From Streptomyces orinoci (GTDB lineage Bacteria; Actinomycetota; Actinomycetes; Streptomycetales; Streptomycetaceae): a DNA stretch of 64,000 nucleotides. A model generated the notes under the pieces. It was not told where the DNA came from. It ran no database searches and worked only from the letters and a program-made list of their open reading frames with translations. The DNA lies in assembly GCF_003121295.1 (NCBI RefSeq), contig NZ_PHNC01000004.1, positions 10 to 64,009 on the forward strand. Direction: 5' to 3'. Both the position numbers and the translations under genes were made by a program. How positions within the stretch are numbered: the first letter of the stretch is position 1; each line of letters starts with the position of its first letter. Positions 53,762-63,997 of this stretch are shown here, in pieces.

Positions 53762-54559
53762 TCAGTCCCGGTCGCAGACGAAGATCGCGGTGCCCGGGAT
53801 CAGATGCCCGCGCAGCGGCGACCAGCCGCCCCACTCCTGGGTGTTCCACTCGGGCCATTCCGGTTCCACGAGATCCACCAGGCGGAAGCCGGCCGCCGCC
53901 ACCTCGCGTACCCGGTCGCCCAGGGTGCGGTGGTGCTCCACATAGACGGCACGCCCCGTCTCGTCCTGCTCCACATAGGGGGTGCGGTCGAAGTAGGAGG
54001 CGGCCACCGACAGGCCCTCGGGCCCCGGCTCGTCGGGGAAGGCCCAGCGGATGGGGTGGGTGACGGAGAAGACCCAGCGCCCGCCGGGCCGCAGCACCCG
54101 GTGCACCTCGCGCATCACCCGTACCGGATCGGCGACGAAGGGCAGCGCGCCATAGGCCGAGCAGGCCAGGTCGAAGGAACCGTCCGCGAAGGGCAGCGCG
54201 CCCGCGTCGGCCTCCACCAGGGGGAAGTCCGCGCCGATCCGCAGCGCGTGCTGGAGCTGCCGGTGGGAGAGGTCCAGGGCCACCGGACGCGCTCCCCGGG
54301 CCTTCAGCCAGCGCGCGCACTGGGCGGCGCCGGCGCCGATCTCCAGTACGTCCAGCCCCTCCGGGGAGCGGCCGAGCAGCCCGGCCTCCGCCTCGTCCAG
54401 CCCCTCCGGCCCCCAGATGAACCGGTCGTCGCCCAGGAACGCGCCATGCTCGGTCTGGTACTCATCCGCGTTGCGGTCCCACCAGCCCCGGCTGGCCCGG
54501 CTGCTCTCACCGGCACCGGCCTGCCGCCGGGTGGCCTGGGGCTCGTCGTCGTGGATCAT
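53762..54559 (-). CDS. class I SAM-dependent methyltransferase
   Basis: 265 aa. Motif I VLEIGAGAAQCARWL, motif II-like PVALDLSHRQLQHAL, DAGALPFADGSFDLACSAYG and HRVLRPGGRWVFSVTHPIRW are typical methyltransferase 11/UbiE-like segments. The C-terminal part (YFDRTPYVEQDETGRAVYVE) resembles small-molecule methyltransferases. Substrate unknown. It precedes hrpB by 53 bases on the same strand. Confidence 0.88.
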   Translation of the reverse strand: MIHDDEPQATRRQAGAGESSRASRGWWDRNADEYQTEHGAFLGDDRFIWGPEGLDEAEAGLLGRSPEGLDVLEIGAGAAQCARWLKARGARPVALDLSHRQLQHALRIGADFPLVEADAGALPFADGSFDLACSAYGALPFVADPVRVMREVHRVLRPGGRWVFSVTHPIRWAFPDEPGPEGLSVAASYFDRTPYVEQDETGRAVYVEHHRTLGDRVREVAAAGFRLVDLVEPEWPEWNTQEWGGWSPLRGHLIPGTAIFVCDRD

Positions 54560-54910
54560 CTCGGCGCTCGTGCCCCCGGCAATAGTCTTCAGTAGGCTTT
54601 ATGGCCTCGCGGAACGCGAGTTGGGCCGGTTGCGGGGTGTTTTGTCCCGGGTGTGCGCCTTCGCGCATTGACCGTCTCCGGCTGCCCCCGTATGCTACAA
54701 GTTGCGCTGCGGGCCTGCGCGCCTCGGACCGAGCAGGCCGCTTTCGCACTTGTTGTATGTCCCCTCGGTTGTCGAGGCGCTTCCCAAGTGTCCCAGGACT
54801 CTTCGGAAACATCGCGTCTCCAAGGCTGTCCGGCTTCGGCGGTGCGATATACGGGCTCTCGGCGTAGCAGTACCTACGACTTCAATGTCCGTACCGGAGC
54901 CCTTTCCCAC
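54560..54910 (+). promoter_or_regulatory. rpsA upstream region and leader
   Basis: 351 bases without a convincing gene. It holds the promoter at 54668-54696, a hairpin GGCCTGC (54712-54718) / GCAGGCC (54733-54739) nested inside near-complementary ACAAGTTGCG and CGCACTTGT arms (54697-54753), and a CCTCG-GTTGT-CGAGG hairpin at about 54763-54777. The transcribed leader is about 205 bases, long enough for feedback control of S1 synthesis. Confidence 0.55.
54668..54696 (+). promoter_or_regulatory. rpsA promoter
   Basis: TTGACC (54668-54673), exactly 17 bases, TATGCT (54691-54696): a near-consensus vegetative promoter 215 bases before the rpsA start. Confidence 0.75.
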
Positions 54911-56404
54911 ATGACGAGCAGCACCGAGACCACCGCCACCACCCCGCAGGTTGCGGTCAACGACATCGGTAACGAGGAAGCCTTCCTCGCCGCGATCGAC
55001 GAGACGATCAAGTACTTCAACGACGGCGACATCGTCGACGGCGTCATCGTGAAGGTCGACCGGGACGAGGTCCTGCTCGACATCGGTTACAAGACCGAGG
55101 GTGTCATCCCCTCCCGCGAGCTCTCGATCAAGCACGACGTGGACCCCAATGAGGTCGTCTCCGTCGGTGACCAGGTCGAGGCCCTCGTTCTCCAGAAGGA
55201 GGACAAGGAAGGCCGCCTGATCCTGTCCAAGAAGCGCGCTCAGTACGAGCGGGCCTGGGGCACGATCGAGAAGATCAAGGAAGAGGACGGCATCGTCACC
55301 GGTACCGTCATCGAGGTCGTCAAGGGTGGTCTCATCCTCGACATCGGCCTCCGTGGCTTCCTGCCGGCCTCCCTGGTCGAGATGCGCCGCGTGCGCGACC
55401 TGCAGCCCTACGTGGGCAAGGAGCTCGAGGCCAAGATCATCGAGCTGGACAAGAACCGCAACAACGTGGTCCTGTCCCGCCGTGCCTGGCTGGAGCAGAC
55501 CCAGAGCGAGGTCCGCCAGACCTTCCTCACCACCCTGCAGAAGGGCCAGGTGCGCTCCGGCGTCGTCTCCTCCATCGTCAACTTCGGTGCCTTTGTGGAC
55601 CTGGGCGGCGTGGACGGTCTGGTGCACGTCTCCGAGCTGTCCTGGAAGCACATCGACCACCCCTCCGAGGTCGTCGAGGTCGGCCAGGAGGTCACGGTCG
55701 AGGTCCTGGACGTGGACATGGACCGCGAGCGCGTCTCCCTGTCGCTCAAGGCCACCCAGGAAGACCCGTGGCAGCAGTTCGCCCGGACCCACCAGATCGG
55801 TCAGGTCGTCCCGGGTAAGGTCACCAAGCTCGTTCCCTTCGGCGCGTTCGTCCGCGTTGACGAGGGCATCGAGGGCCTGGTCCACATCTCCGAGCTGGCC
55901 GAGCGCCACGTGGAGATCCCGGAGCAGGTCGTCCAGGTCAACGACGAGATCTTCGTCAAGGTCATCGACATCGACCTCGAGCGCCGCCGCATCAGCCTCT
56001 CGCTGAAGCAGGCCAACGAGTCCTTCGGTGCCGACCCGTCCGTGGTCGAGTTCGACCCGACCCTGTACGGCATGGCCGCGTCCTACGACGACCAGGGCAA
56101 CTACATCTACCCCGAGGGCTTCGACCCCGAGGCCAACGACTGGCTGCCGGGTTACGAGAAGCAGCGCGAGGAGTGGGAGCGCCAGTACGCCGAGGCGCAG
56201 CAGCGCTTCGAGCAGCACCAGGCGCAGGTCATCAAGTCCCGCGAGGCGGACGCCGAGGCTGCCGCCGCCGGCGACCAGGCCGCCCAGCAGGCCGCTCCGG
56301 CCGGTGGCTCGTACTCCTCGGAGTCGGCCGACAACTCCGGCGCCCTGGCGTCGGACGAGGCGCTGGCCGCGCTCCGCGAGAAGCTGGCGGGTGGCCAGAG
56401 CTGA
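54911..56404 (+). CDS. rpsA: 30S ribosomal protein S1
   Basis: 497 aa. Four S1 RNA-binding repeats, beginning near residues 35, 120, 210 and 295 (GDIVDGVIVKVDRDEVLLDI, DGIVTGTVIEVVKGGLILDI, GVVSSIVNFGAFVDLGGVDG, GKVTKLVPFGAFVRVDEGIE), each ending with a VSLSLK- or LSKKRA-type strand. The acidic Gln/Ala-rich C-terminal tail is normal for actinobacteria. The ATG at 54911 is chosen by homology. A long hairpin follows the stop. Confidence 0.97.
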   Translation: MTSSTETTATTPQVAVNDIGNEEAFLAAIDETIKYFNDGDIVDGVIVKVDRDEVLLDIGYKTEGVIPSRELSIKHDVDPNEVVSVGDQVEALVLQKEDKEGRLILSKKRAQYERAWGTIEKIKEEDGIVTGTVIEVVKGGLILDIGLRGFLPASLVEMRRVRDLQPYVGKELEAKIIELDKNRNNVVLSRRAWLEQTQSEVRQTFLTTLQKGQVRSGVVSSIVNFGAFVDLGGVDGLVHVSELSWKHIDHPSEVVEVGQEVTVEVLDVDMDRERVSLSLKATQEDPWQQFARTHQIGQVVPGKVTKLVPFGAFVRVDEGIEGLVHISELAERHVEIPEQVVQVNDEIFVKVIDIDLERRRISLSLKQANESFGADPSVVEFDPTLYGMAASYDDQGNYIYPEGFDPEANDWLPGYEKQREEWERQYAEAQQRFEQHQAQVIKSREADAEAAAAGDQAAQQAAPAGGSYSSESADNSGALASDEALAALREKLAGGQS

Positions 56405-56441
56405 AGCTCTGACCGGTCGCTGTAGCTGACAGCAGGCTGAG

Positions 56442-56480
56442 GGCGAGGCCCGTTCCCCGAAAAGGGGGACGGGCCTCGCC
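56442..56480 (+). terminator. terminator after rpsA
   Basis: A 12-bp perfect stem GGCGAGGCCCGT / ACGGGCCTCGCC continues into TCCCC/GGGG around a GAAAA loop, 38 bases after rpsA. No long T-run. Confidence 0.8.
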
Positions 56481-56625
56481 GTCGTTGTGGGCCCCGTCGT
56501 TGCCGGACTGGTCGTTATGAGCCTCGTTTGTGGACCTCGCCGTTGTGGGAAGGCCGGCGTCCTCGGGAATGGCGGCGGAGCCCAAGAACGTTCCCCCTGA
56601 CGGAACATGAGGAGGAACGGGGACC

Positions 56626-57570
56626 GTGTTGGATCCGCAGGGTTTGTACGAATGGGAGCCCAAGGGGCTCGCCGTGGCCGACCTGGCTCTGGCTCAGGAC
56701 ACCGCCGGCCTGGTCATGCTCTACCACTTCGACGGCTATATCGACGCGGGTGAGACGGGTGACCAGATCGTCCGGCGGCTGCTGGACGGCCAGCCGCACC
56801 AGGTCGTGGCACGCTTCGACCATGACCGTCTGATCGACTACCGGGCGCGCCGCCCGCTGCTGACCTTCCAGCGGGACCGCTGGACCGCCTATGAGACGCC
56901 GGCGATCGAGCTGCGCCTGGTGCAGGACGCCACCGGGGCGCCCTTCCTGCTGCTGTCCGGTCCGGAGCCGGATGTGGAGTGGGAGCGATTCGCCGTGGCG
57001 GTACGGCAGTTGGTGGAGCGGCTGGGGGTGCGGCTGTCGGTGAACTTCCATGGCATTCCCATGGGAGTGCCGCACACCCGCCCGGTGGGCATCACCCCGC
57101 ATGGCAACCGGTCCGAGCTGGTACGCGGCCACCGGCCCCTGTTCGAGGAGGCCCAAGTGCCCGGCAGCGCCGAGTCGCTGGTGGAGTTCCGGCTGGCCGA
57201 GGCGGGGCACGACGTCCTGGGGATCGCCGCGCACGTTCCGCACTATGTGGCCCGTTCGCCCTATCCGGACGCGGCGTTGACCGCGCTGGAGGCGCTGACC
57301 TCCGCCACCGGGCTGGTGCTGCCGCACACCGCGCACGCCCTGCGCACCGCGGCGCTGCGCACCCAGGAGGAGATCGAGCGGCAGATCGCCGAGGGCGACG
57401 AGGAACTGGTCGGCCTGGTCAGGGGACTTGAGCACCAGTACGACGCGGTGGCCGGCGCGGAGACCCGCGGCAGTCTGGTGGCCGAGCCGGTGGACCTGCC
57501 GTCCGCGGATGAACTGGGCGCGGAGTTCGAGCGTTTCCTGGCCGACCGGGAGGGTGACGGCGGGCAGTGA
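56626..57570 (+). CDS. PAC2-family protein (proteasome-assembly-chaperone fold)
   Basis: 314 aa, GTG start with GAGGAGG about 10 bases upstream. The PAC2 domain spans about residues 25-240 ([82 protein letters not shown]). The C-terminal helix is charged. Actinobacterial PAC2 proteins are of unknown function, though the fold is shared with proteasome-assembly chaperones. Confidence 0.9.
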   Translation: MLDPQGLYEWEPKGLAVADLALAQDTAGLVMLYHFDGYIDAGETGDQIVRRLLDGQPHQVVARFDHDRLIDYRARRPLLTFQRDRWTAYETPAIELRLVQDATGAPFLLLSGPEPDVEWERFAVAVRQLVERLGVRLSVNFHGIPMGVPHTRPVGITPHGNRSELVRGHRPLFEEAQVPGSAESLVEFRLAEAGHDVLGIAAHVPHYVARSPYPDAALTALEALTSATGLVLPHTAHALRTAALRTQEEIERQIAEGDEELVGLVRGLEHQYDAVAGAETRGSLVAEPVDLPSADELGAEFERFLADREGDGGQ

Positions 57571-57595
57571 GCGGCCTGCCGATAGCGTGGGGCCC

Positions 57596-58195
57596 ATGGT
57601 GAAGGTGGGCCTCACAGGGGGCATCGGTTCGGGCAAGAGCGAAGTGTCGCGGCTGCTGGCCGCCCGGGGCGCGGTGATCGTGGACGCGGACCGGATCGCC
57701 CGGGAGGTGGTCGAGCCGGGAACGCCCGGGCTGGCGGCGGTGGTTGCCGAGTTCGGCCCCGAAGTGCTGGCCGCGGACGGCACCCTGGACCGCCCCCGGC
57801 TGGGCGCCATCGTCTTCGCCGACGAGGAACGGCTCAGGGCGCTGAACGCCATTGTGCATCCGCTGGTCCGGGCCCGTTCGCTGGAACTGGAGGCCGCGGC
57901 CGGCCCGGAGGCGGTGGTGGTGCACGATGTCCCGCTGCTCGCCGAGAACGGACTGGCGCCGCTGTACGACCTGGTGGTGGTCGTGGACGCCACCGAGCGC
58001 ACCCGGCTGGAGCGGCTGGTGCGGCTGCGGGGGATGACCGAGGACGAGGCGCGGGCCCGGATGGCCGCCCAGGCCACCCGGGAGGAACGGCTGGCGGTGG
58101 CCGACCTGGTGATCGACAACAATGGTCCGCTGGCGGCGCTGGAGGACCGAGTCGCCGAGGTGTGGCGCGAGTTGCTGGCGCGCGCCGGGGAATAG
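57596..58195 (+). CDS. coaE: dephospho-CoA kinase
   Basis: 199 aa. Last step of CoA synthesis (ATP + dephospho-CoA). P-loop [17 protein letters not shown], substrate loop [42 protein letters not shown], and the lid [23 protein letters not shown] lies 7 bases before the ATG and no ribosome-binding site is seen, so the mRNA may be leaderless. Some actinobacterial CoaE carry a GrpB-like C-terminal fusion; this one does not. Confidence 0.95.
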   Translation: MVKVGLTGGIGSGKSEVSRLLAARGAVIVDADRIAREVVEPGTPGLAAVVAEFGPEVLAADGTLDRPRLGAIVFADEERLRALNAIVHPLVRARSLELEAAAGPEAVVVHDVPLLAENGLAPLYDLVVVVDATERTRLERLVRLRGMTEDEARARMAAQATREERLAVADLVIDNNGPLAALEDRVAEVWRELLARAGE

Positions 58196-58274
58196 GCGCG
58201 GGGAATAGACGGCCGCGCCGGGCCGTTACCGGCCGTACCCGGCGCCCTGGCGACGCACCGCAGGAGGAAGGACG

Positions 58275-58643
58275 ATGGCCGTGCCCCAGCCCACACCGGA
58301 AACCCATGTCATCGCCTTCCGCACGGCGGAGCGGCTGCTGGACGCCCGGGATCCGCGTGGCGCCGTCCAGCTGCTGGACTCGGTGATCGCGGCCCATCCG
58401 GAGAACACCGCGGCCCGTCTGCTGCGGGCCCGCGCCTATTTCGCGGCCGCCCGGCTGGGCGCCGCCGAGCGGGAGTTCCAGGTGGTCATCGAGCGCGAGC
58501 CGGACAACGCCTACGCTCACTTCGCCCTGGCCCGCACGCTTCAGCGGGCGGGGCGCGGGGGAGAAGCGGTGCGCTACTTCCGGCTGGCGGCCGCCCTCGA
58601 CCCGCGGCCGGACTTCCTGGCGGCGGCCCGGTTCGGGCAGTGA
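58275..58643 (+). CDS. small TPR protein
   Basis: 122 aa with an excellent AGGAGG site. About three tetratricopeptide helix pairs: FRTAERLLDARDPRGAVQLL, NTAARLLRARAYFAAARLGA and NAYAHFALARTLQRAGRGGE followed by ALDP. Probably a protein-interaction module; partner unknown. A 16-bp direct repeat (GGGCAGTGAGGTG) overlaps the stop codon. Confidence 0.85.
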   Translation: MAVPQPTPETHVIAFRTAERLLDARDPRGAVQLLDSVIAAHPENTAARLLRARAYFAAARLGAAEREFQVVIEREPDNAYAHFALARTLQRAGRGGEAVRYFRLAAALDPRPDFLAAARFGQ

Positions 58644-58796
58644 GGTGTACGGGCAGTGAGGTGCACGGGCGCGTACAGGGCCTTGTGAAGGCTTAGCGGG
58701 GCGCATGGGTGCGGGCAGGGGCGCGGAGGGGCGTGCGTCGAGCAGGATGGGGCGGGCGCTGAGTGCGGTGGGGCGGGACGAGCCCCGTCGTGAGCG

Positions 58797-59075
58797 TCAG
58801 GGTTCGTCCCGCCGCTTGTGGTCGCTGACCGGCTCATAGGGCGGTACGTCCCGGCCGGGCTGGTAGTGCGGGCCCTGCCGGATATGGCGGATGACCATGG
58901 AGAGATCGACGATGGTCACCGCCAGCAGCACCCCGAAGACGATCGCCCAGCCGGGATGTCCGGTCAGCGCGAACAGCACCGTACCGGCGACGGCGCAGAC
59001 CAGTCCCCAGCTCGCCAGCGCGCAGCGCAGCCGCAGCGGGCTGCGCGCGGTCATCGGTTCATTGCCGGTGCGCAT
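58797..59075 (-). CDS. DUF6343-like two-helix membrane protein
   Basis: 92 aa with a GGGAGG site. N-terminal MRTGNEPMTARSPLRLR, two membrane helices (ASWGLVCAVAGTVLFALTG and AIVFGVLLAVTIVDLSMVI), then the conserved RHIRQGPHYQPGRDVPPYEP tail I recall from DUF6343. Function unknown. Confidence 0.8.
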   Translation of the reverse strand: MRTGNEPMTARSPLRLRCALASWGLVCAVAGTVLFALTGHPGWAIVFGVLLAVTIVDLSMVIRHIRQGPHYQPGRDVPPYEPVSDHKRRDEP

Positions 59076-59171
59076 CGCCGGTCACCTCCCGCCGGGTGCC
59101 TTCCGCTTCCAGGATCCACCCGGTGGCGGGGGTGTGGAAAGCGGCGCCGGGAGCAGTGCCGGAGCGCGGTA

Positions 59172-60112
59172 TTACAGGAGGCCGAAAAGGCCGCCGAGGA
59201 AGCCGGAGCGGTCCCGGGCGTCCTCGGCCAGGGCGGCGGCGACCAGGTGCGGGGCGTTGCTGATCACCCGGTCCACGCCCAGATGGGCGAGGGCCACCGC
59301 GCGCCGGGGGTCGTCCACCGTCCAGGCGGAGATCTCCAGCCGGCGGCCGTGCGGGCCCTTGACGGCGTGTACGGCCCGTACCCAGGACGCGTTGAGGCGG
59401 TTGTGGCCGGGGTTGATCTGGTCGGCGAAGCGGGCGTAGGAGCGCAGCTCGGCGGGGGCGGGAGCGCCCAGGAAGCCGGTGGTGACCTCGGGGCGCAGCC
59501 GGTGGAAGGTCTGCACAGAGGCGGCGCTGAAGCTCTGGACGACCAGCCGGCCCTCGGTGTGCCGGCGGTCCAGCCAGCCGCAGCGGCGCAGCTCGGCGGC
59601 GATCTGCCGTTCGATGCCGGGGTAGTGCTCGGGGGCCTTGATTTCCAGCAGCAGGCGCTGGTGGTTGTGGTCGAGCCGGTGCAGATAGCGGTCGAGGGTG
59701 GGGATGCGCTCGCCGCGGTAGCGGGGGGCGAACCAGCCGCCGGCGTCCAGTCGCTCGATCTCGGCGAGGCTGAAGTCGGCCACCTTCCAGGGGGCGCGGC
59801 CGGGGTAGCGCTGCCGGACGTCGGTGGTGCGGGCGAGGGTGGTGTCGTGGACGACCACCAGGGCGCCGTCCCTGGTGCGCTGGACGTCGTTCTCCACCCA
59901 GCCGATGCCCAGCCGGGCGGCCTGGTCGATGGAGGCCAGGTGTTCTCGGGGGCCTTCACCGGCACTCCGCGGTGGCCGATGGTGACCGGTGGGCGGGGTG
60001 CGGCGGCGTGGGCGGGCCAGGAGTGCAGGGCCAGGACGGCGGTGGCGGCGAGGCACAGGGCGAGCAGGAGGCGGAGGACGGTGCCGGGGGTGCTTCCGGG
60101 GCGTCTGGGCAT
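59172..60112 (-). pseudogene. glycerophosphodiester phosphodiesterase with a frameshift
   Basis: A secreted GDPD coded in two frames. From the ATG at 60112 (AGGAG site) run [17 protein letters not shown], a signal peptide ending near AHAAA, and the first active-site segment [16 protein letters not shown]. The second frame resumes at [18 protein letters not shown] and goes on through [26 protein letters not shown] and WTVDDPRRAVALAHLGVDRV. The junction is at about 59938-59942, where one G (plus strand) appears to be missing; restoring it gives a 313-aa enzyme with all expected residues. Either a recent natural inactivation or a sequencing error. Confidence 0.85.
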
Positions 60113-60283
60113 CGGGTCTCCTGCGGGTGGGGCCGGGTGCGTTCTCCGCCGTGCTGCCTGGTCGTTGTGCCGGTGGCAGGCCGTGCCGGTTCTCGGCTGC
60201 TGATCCTTCTGATTCTTCGCCTCCCGGGTACCCGCCAATCCTCGCCGGACCCGGTTGTCAGTGGCAGGTCGTACCGTGGTTTC

Positions 60284-62410
60284 ATGCGGCCCGTTACCCA
60301 GATCGAACGCAAGATGGCGCCCTTTGAGGTCGTCAGCCCCTACCAGCCCAGCGGCGACCAGCCGACGGCCATCGCCGACCTGGAGCGGCGCATTCGCGCG
60401 GGTGAGAAGGATGTCGTCCTGCTCGGTGCGACCGGCACCGGCAAGTCGGCGACCACCGCCTGGATGATCGAGAAGCTGCAGCGGCCGACCCTGGTGATGG
60501 CGCCCAACAAGACGCTGGCGGCCCAGCTCGCCAATGAGTTCCGCGAGCTGCTGCCCAATAGCGCCGTCGAATACTTTGTGTCGTACTACGACTACTATCA
60601 GCCAGAGGCCTATGTCCCGCAGTCGGACACCTATATCGAGAAGGACTCCTCGATCAACGAGGAGGTGGAGCGGCTGCGTCACTCGGCCACCAACTCGCTG
60701 CTCACCCGGCGCGATGTGGTGGTGGTCGCCTCGGTCTCCTGCATCTACGGTCTGGGTACGCCGCAGGAGTACGTGGACCGTATGGTTCCGCTGAAGGTCG
60801 GCGAGGAGATCGACCGGGACGAGCTGCTGCGGCGGTTTGTGGAGATCCAGTACACCCGCAATGACCTGGCCTTCACCCGGGGCACCTTCCGGGTGCGCGG
60901 GGACACCATCGAGATCTTCCCGGTCTATGAGGAACTGGCCGTCCGTATCGAGATGTTCGGGGATGAGATCGAGGCGCTGTCCACCCTGCACCCGCTCACC
61001 GGTGAGGTGATCTCCGACGACCAGGAGCTCTATGTCTTCCCGGCCAGCCACTATGTGGCCGGTCCGGAGCGGATGGAGAAGGCCATCGCGGGCATCGAGG
61101 CGGAGCTGGAGCAGCGGCTGGCCCAGTTGGAGAAGCAGGGCAAGCTGCTGGAGGCCCAGCGGCTGCGGATGCGCACCACCTATGACATCGAGATGATGCG
61201 GCAGATCGGTTCCTGCTCCGGCATCGAGAACTACTCGCTGCATATGGACGACCGTGAGCCGGGTTCCCCGCCCAACACCCTGCTGGACTTCTTCCCCGAG
61301 GACTTCCTGCTGGTCATCGATGAGTCGCATGTCACGGTGCCGCAGATCGGTGCCATGTACGAGGGGGATGCCTCGCGCAAGCGGACGCTGGTGGAGCACG
61401 GTTTCCGGCTGCCCTCGGCGCTGGACAACCGCCCGCTGAAATGGGAGGAGTTCACCGAGCGCATTGGGCAGACGGTCTATCTCTCGGCGACTCCCGGGCC
61501 CTATGAGCTCTCCCGTTCCGACGGTTTTGTGGAGCAGATCATCCGGCCCACCGGTCTGGTGGACCCGGAGGTGGTGGTCAAGCCGACCGAGGGCCAGATC
61601 GACGACCTGGTGCATGAGATCCGCAAGCGCACCGAGAAGGACGAGCGGGTCCTGGTCACCACGCTGACCAAGAAAATGGCCGAGGATCTCACCGACTACT
61701 TCCTGGAACTGGGCATCCAGGTGCGGTACTTGCACAGTGATGTGGACACCCTGCGCCGGGTGGAGCTGCTGCGCGAGCTGCGCGCGGGCGAGTACGACGT
61801 CCTGGTGGGCATCAACCTGCTGCGGGAGGGCCTGGATCTGCCCGAGGTCTCGCTGGTGGCCATTCTGGACGCCGACAAGGAGGGCTTCCTGCGCTCGGGC
61901 ACCTCGCTGATCCAGACCATTGGCCGGGCGGCGCGCAATGTGTCCGGCCAGGTCCATATGTACGCGGACAAGATCACCCCGGCGATGGAGAAGGCCATCG
62001 ATGAGACCAACCGCCGCCGGGAGAAGCAGATCGCCTACAACAAGGAACGGGGCATCGACCCCCAGCCGCTGCGGAAGAAGATCGGCGACATCGTGGCCAC
62101 GCTGGCCCGCGAGGAGATCGATACCCAGGAGCTGCTGGGCACCGGCTACCGCCAGACCGACAAGGGCAAGGACAAGAGCAAGGCCAAGGCGCCGGTGCCG
62201 GCCGCGTCCGGCAAGAAGGGCAAGCGCAAGGAGCCGGTGGCCGCCACCGATCGTCCGGTGGCCGAACTGGCCCAGCAGATCGAGGAGATGACCGACCGGA
62301 TGCGGGCCGCGGCGGCGGAGCTGCAGTTCGAGGTCGCCGCCCGGCTGCGGGACGAAGTGCATGAACTCAAGAAGGAGCTGCGGCAGATGAAGGAGGCCGG
62401 TCTGGCCTGA
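60284..62410 (+). CDS. uvrB: excinuclease ABC subunit B
   Basis: 708 aa nucleotide-excision-repair helicase-like subunit. Walker [17 protein letters not shown], the damage-probing beta-hairpin region [41 protein letters not shown], then [38 protein letters not shown], and a C-terminal UVR motif ([20 protein letters not shown]). The ATG at 60284 fits the usual [20 protein letters not shown] start. No LexA-type box is obvious upstream. Confidence 0.97.
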   Translation: MRPVTQIERKMAPFEVVSPYQPSGDQPTAIADLERRIRAGEKDVVLLGATGTGKSATTAWMIEKLQRPTLVMAPNKTLAAQLANEFRELLPNSAVEYFVSYYDYYQPEAYVPQSDTYIEKDSSINEEVERLRHSATNSLLTRRDVVVVASVSCIYGLGTPQEYVDRMVPLKVGEEIDRDELLRRFVEIQYTRNDLAFTRGTFRVRGDTIEIFPVYEELAVRIEMFGDEIEALSTLHPLTGEVISDDQELYVFPASHYVAGPERMEKAIAGIEAELEQRLAQLEKQGKLLEAQRLRMRTTYDIEMMRQIGSCSGIENYSLHMDDREPGSPPNTLLDFFPEDFLLVIDESHVTVPQIGAMYEGDASRKRTLVEHGFRLPSALDNRPLKWEEFTERIGQTVYLSATPGPYELSRSDGFVEQIIRPTGLVDPEVVVKPTEGQIDDLVHEIRKRTEKDERVLVTTLTKKMAEDLTDYFLELGIQVRYLHSDVDTLRRVELLRELRAGEYDVLVGINLLREGLDLPEVSLVAILDADKEGFLRSGTSLIQTIGRAARNVSGQVHMYADKITPAMEKAIDETNRRREKQIAYNKERGIDPQPLRKKIGDIVATLAREEIDTQELLGTGYRQTDKGKDKSKAKAPVPAASGKKGKRKEPVAATDRPVAELAQQIEEMTDRMRAAAAELQFEVAARLRDEVHELKKELRQMKEAGLA

Positions 62411-62593
62411 CCTGCCGTCCGGGAGTCAATTGGCAGGTCTTTGCCGAAACTTGCCCCAGGTTATGTTGCAAGATCGCCACAAAAGTCTCCCGGATGGGCG
62501 GTCGCCGTACGTCGCTGCATAGGGTCGTACTCGGTTGGCCGTGCGAACCGCACGGCCACGGGGGAAGAGAACGACACCAGAAGGGGCTGTGCG

Positions 62594-63172
62594 GTGACAG
62601 TCAACTTGTCCAAGGGTCAGGGCGTCAGTCTGCAGAAGTCCGACGGGGCGGGACTGACCGCGGTGCGGATGGGACTGGGCTGGCAGGCGGCCGCCCGGCG
62701 GGGCCTGTTCAGGTCGCGCACCAAGGAGATCGACCTCGATGCCTCGGCGGTGCTCTTCGCCGGCGGGCAGCCGGTGGATGTGGTCTTCTTCCAGCACCTG
62801 GTCAGCGATGACGGCTCGGTGCGGCACACCGGCGACAATCTGGTGGGCGGCGCAGGCCAGGGCGGCGACGACGAGGCGATCCTGGTGGACCTGCAGCGGG
62901 TGCCGGCGCATGTCGATGCCATTGTGTTCACCGTCAACTCCTTTACCGGGCAGACCTTCGCCGAGGTGCAGAACGCCTTCTGCCGTCTGGTGGACGAGAA
63001 CACCGGCCAGGAGCTGGCCCGTTACACCCTGGACGGCGGCGGCCCGTACACCGCGCAGATCATGGCCAAGGTGCACCGGGCGGGCAACGGCTGGCAGATG
63101 ACAGCCATCGGCGCCCCGGCCAACGGCCGTACCTTCCAGGACCTGATGCCGGTGATCGCCCAGAGCCTGTAG
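62594..63172 (+). CDS. terD: TerD-family protein
   Basis: 192 aa from the GTG at 62594. Family segments are VNLSKGQGVSLQKSDG, GLGWQAA, EIDLDASAVLF, VFFQHLVSDDGSVRHTGDN, GGAGQGGDDEAILVDLQRVP and IVFTVNSFTGQTFAEVQNAF, the acidic Ca2+-binding stress-protein fold. TerD proteins are linked to tellurite and stress tolerance; Streptomyces carries many copies. The decayed insertion sequence starts right after its stop. The 183-base gap to uvrB has a possible -10 TATGTT at 62462. Confidence 0.93.
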   Translation: MTVNLSKGQGVSLQKSDGAGLTAVRMGLGWQAAARRGLFRSRTKEIDLDASAVLFAGGQPVDVVFFQHLVSDDGSVRHTGDNLVGGAGQGGDDEAILVDLQRVPAHVDAIVFTVNSFTGQTFAEVQNAFCRLVDENTGQELARYTLDGGGPYTAQIMAKVHRAGNGWQMTAIGAPANGRTFQDLMPVIAQSL

Positions 63173-63175
63173 CGC

Positions 63176-63868
63176 TGGCCTGTCGCGCCAGTCCTTGAGG
63201 CGGTTGATCGGCCGCTCGACGGTGTTGCGGTCACGGCAAAGATCGGCATCGACGGTGACGTGGCGTTTGCATGGGTGCGCGCGGTTCGGCGCGGGGTGAG
63301 TACGCCTTGTCCGCGGCGACCGCGCCGGGGCGGGTGCGGGGTCGGCCGACCGGCAGACGAGCGCGGATCTTCTTCAGCACGGGGACGAACCGGGGGCTGT
63401 CCGCAGCCTGCCCTGCGGTGAGAACGAACAGGGGGCGGGGCTTGCGTGCTGCTCGATTCCGCCTCGTCATCCCTTTTTGCCGGGCCTCTCCTGCTCGGCG
63501 GCGGCTCCCCAAGAGCCTGCATGATGCTGTTGCCGGCGATCACCCCGGTGGCGTCATGATGGGCCCGGACGGTTGTGGAGTCCACGCCGGCCAGGGACAA
63601 GCCTGTCTTGCCCCGATGGGCGGCTTCGGCGATCAGGCCCTGCGGTAGAGCGGTGAACACACCGGCGTTCCGCGAGACCCGGAAGTGCCTGTAGACGGCC
63701 GGGCGGGGCCCGAACTCGCCCGGCAGTGCACGCCACTGCGAGCCCGTCCTGAACCGCCGGATCACCCCTCGAACTGAGCCTGCAGCCGCTCGGGGCACGG
63801 ATCGTGCTCGCCTGTCGGCAGGAATGGCTCTATCAACTTCCACTGTTCGTCGGTGAGTTGGCAAGTCC
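63176..63868 (-). pseudogene. decayed IS5-type transposase
   Basis: Pieces of one DDE transposase in shifted frames: CQLTDEQWKLIEPFLPTGEH at the N-terminal end; then, after a shift near 63765, GVIRRFRTGSQWRALPGEFG and GLSLAGVDSTTVRAHHDATG (first catalytic Asp); then, in another frame, PLFVLTAGQAADSPRFVPVL and AADKAYSPR (second Asp); finally RDRNTVERPINRLKDWRD (catalytic Glu) in a third frame near the end. At least three shifts make it non-functional. I could not identify terminal inverted repeats or a target duplication. Confidence 0.85.
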
Positions 63869-63997
63869 GTCGGAATCGAGTCCGAGCCGACGGCCCAGGA
63901 GGGCGAGCTGGTCGGCGAAGCGCTCGATGAACTCCGGGGACTGCGGGTCGTCCCCGCATACGCCCGCGATGACATGCGGAAGGGTGACAGGGGCCAT
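63833..63997 (-). pseudogene. 5' stub of a gene cut by the insertion sequence
   Basis: ATG at 63997 opens MAPVTLPHVIAGVCGDDPQS and continues with an amphipathic helix FIERFADQLALLGRRLGLDS. At about 63865 the sequence changes into the transposase remnant and the frame soon stops. The protein is not recognisable from 45 residues and may begin further upstream, outside the window. Confidence 0.5.

Noticed and set aside
54702..54914. 70-codon frame ending on the rpsA start (ATGA-like overlap), a possible leader peptide
   Set aside because: No ribosome-binding site, composition unlike protein, begins at the predicted transcription start; the leader structures explain the region better.
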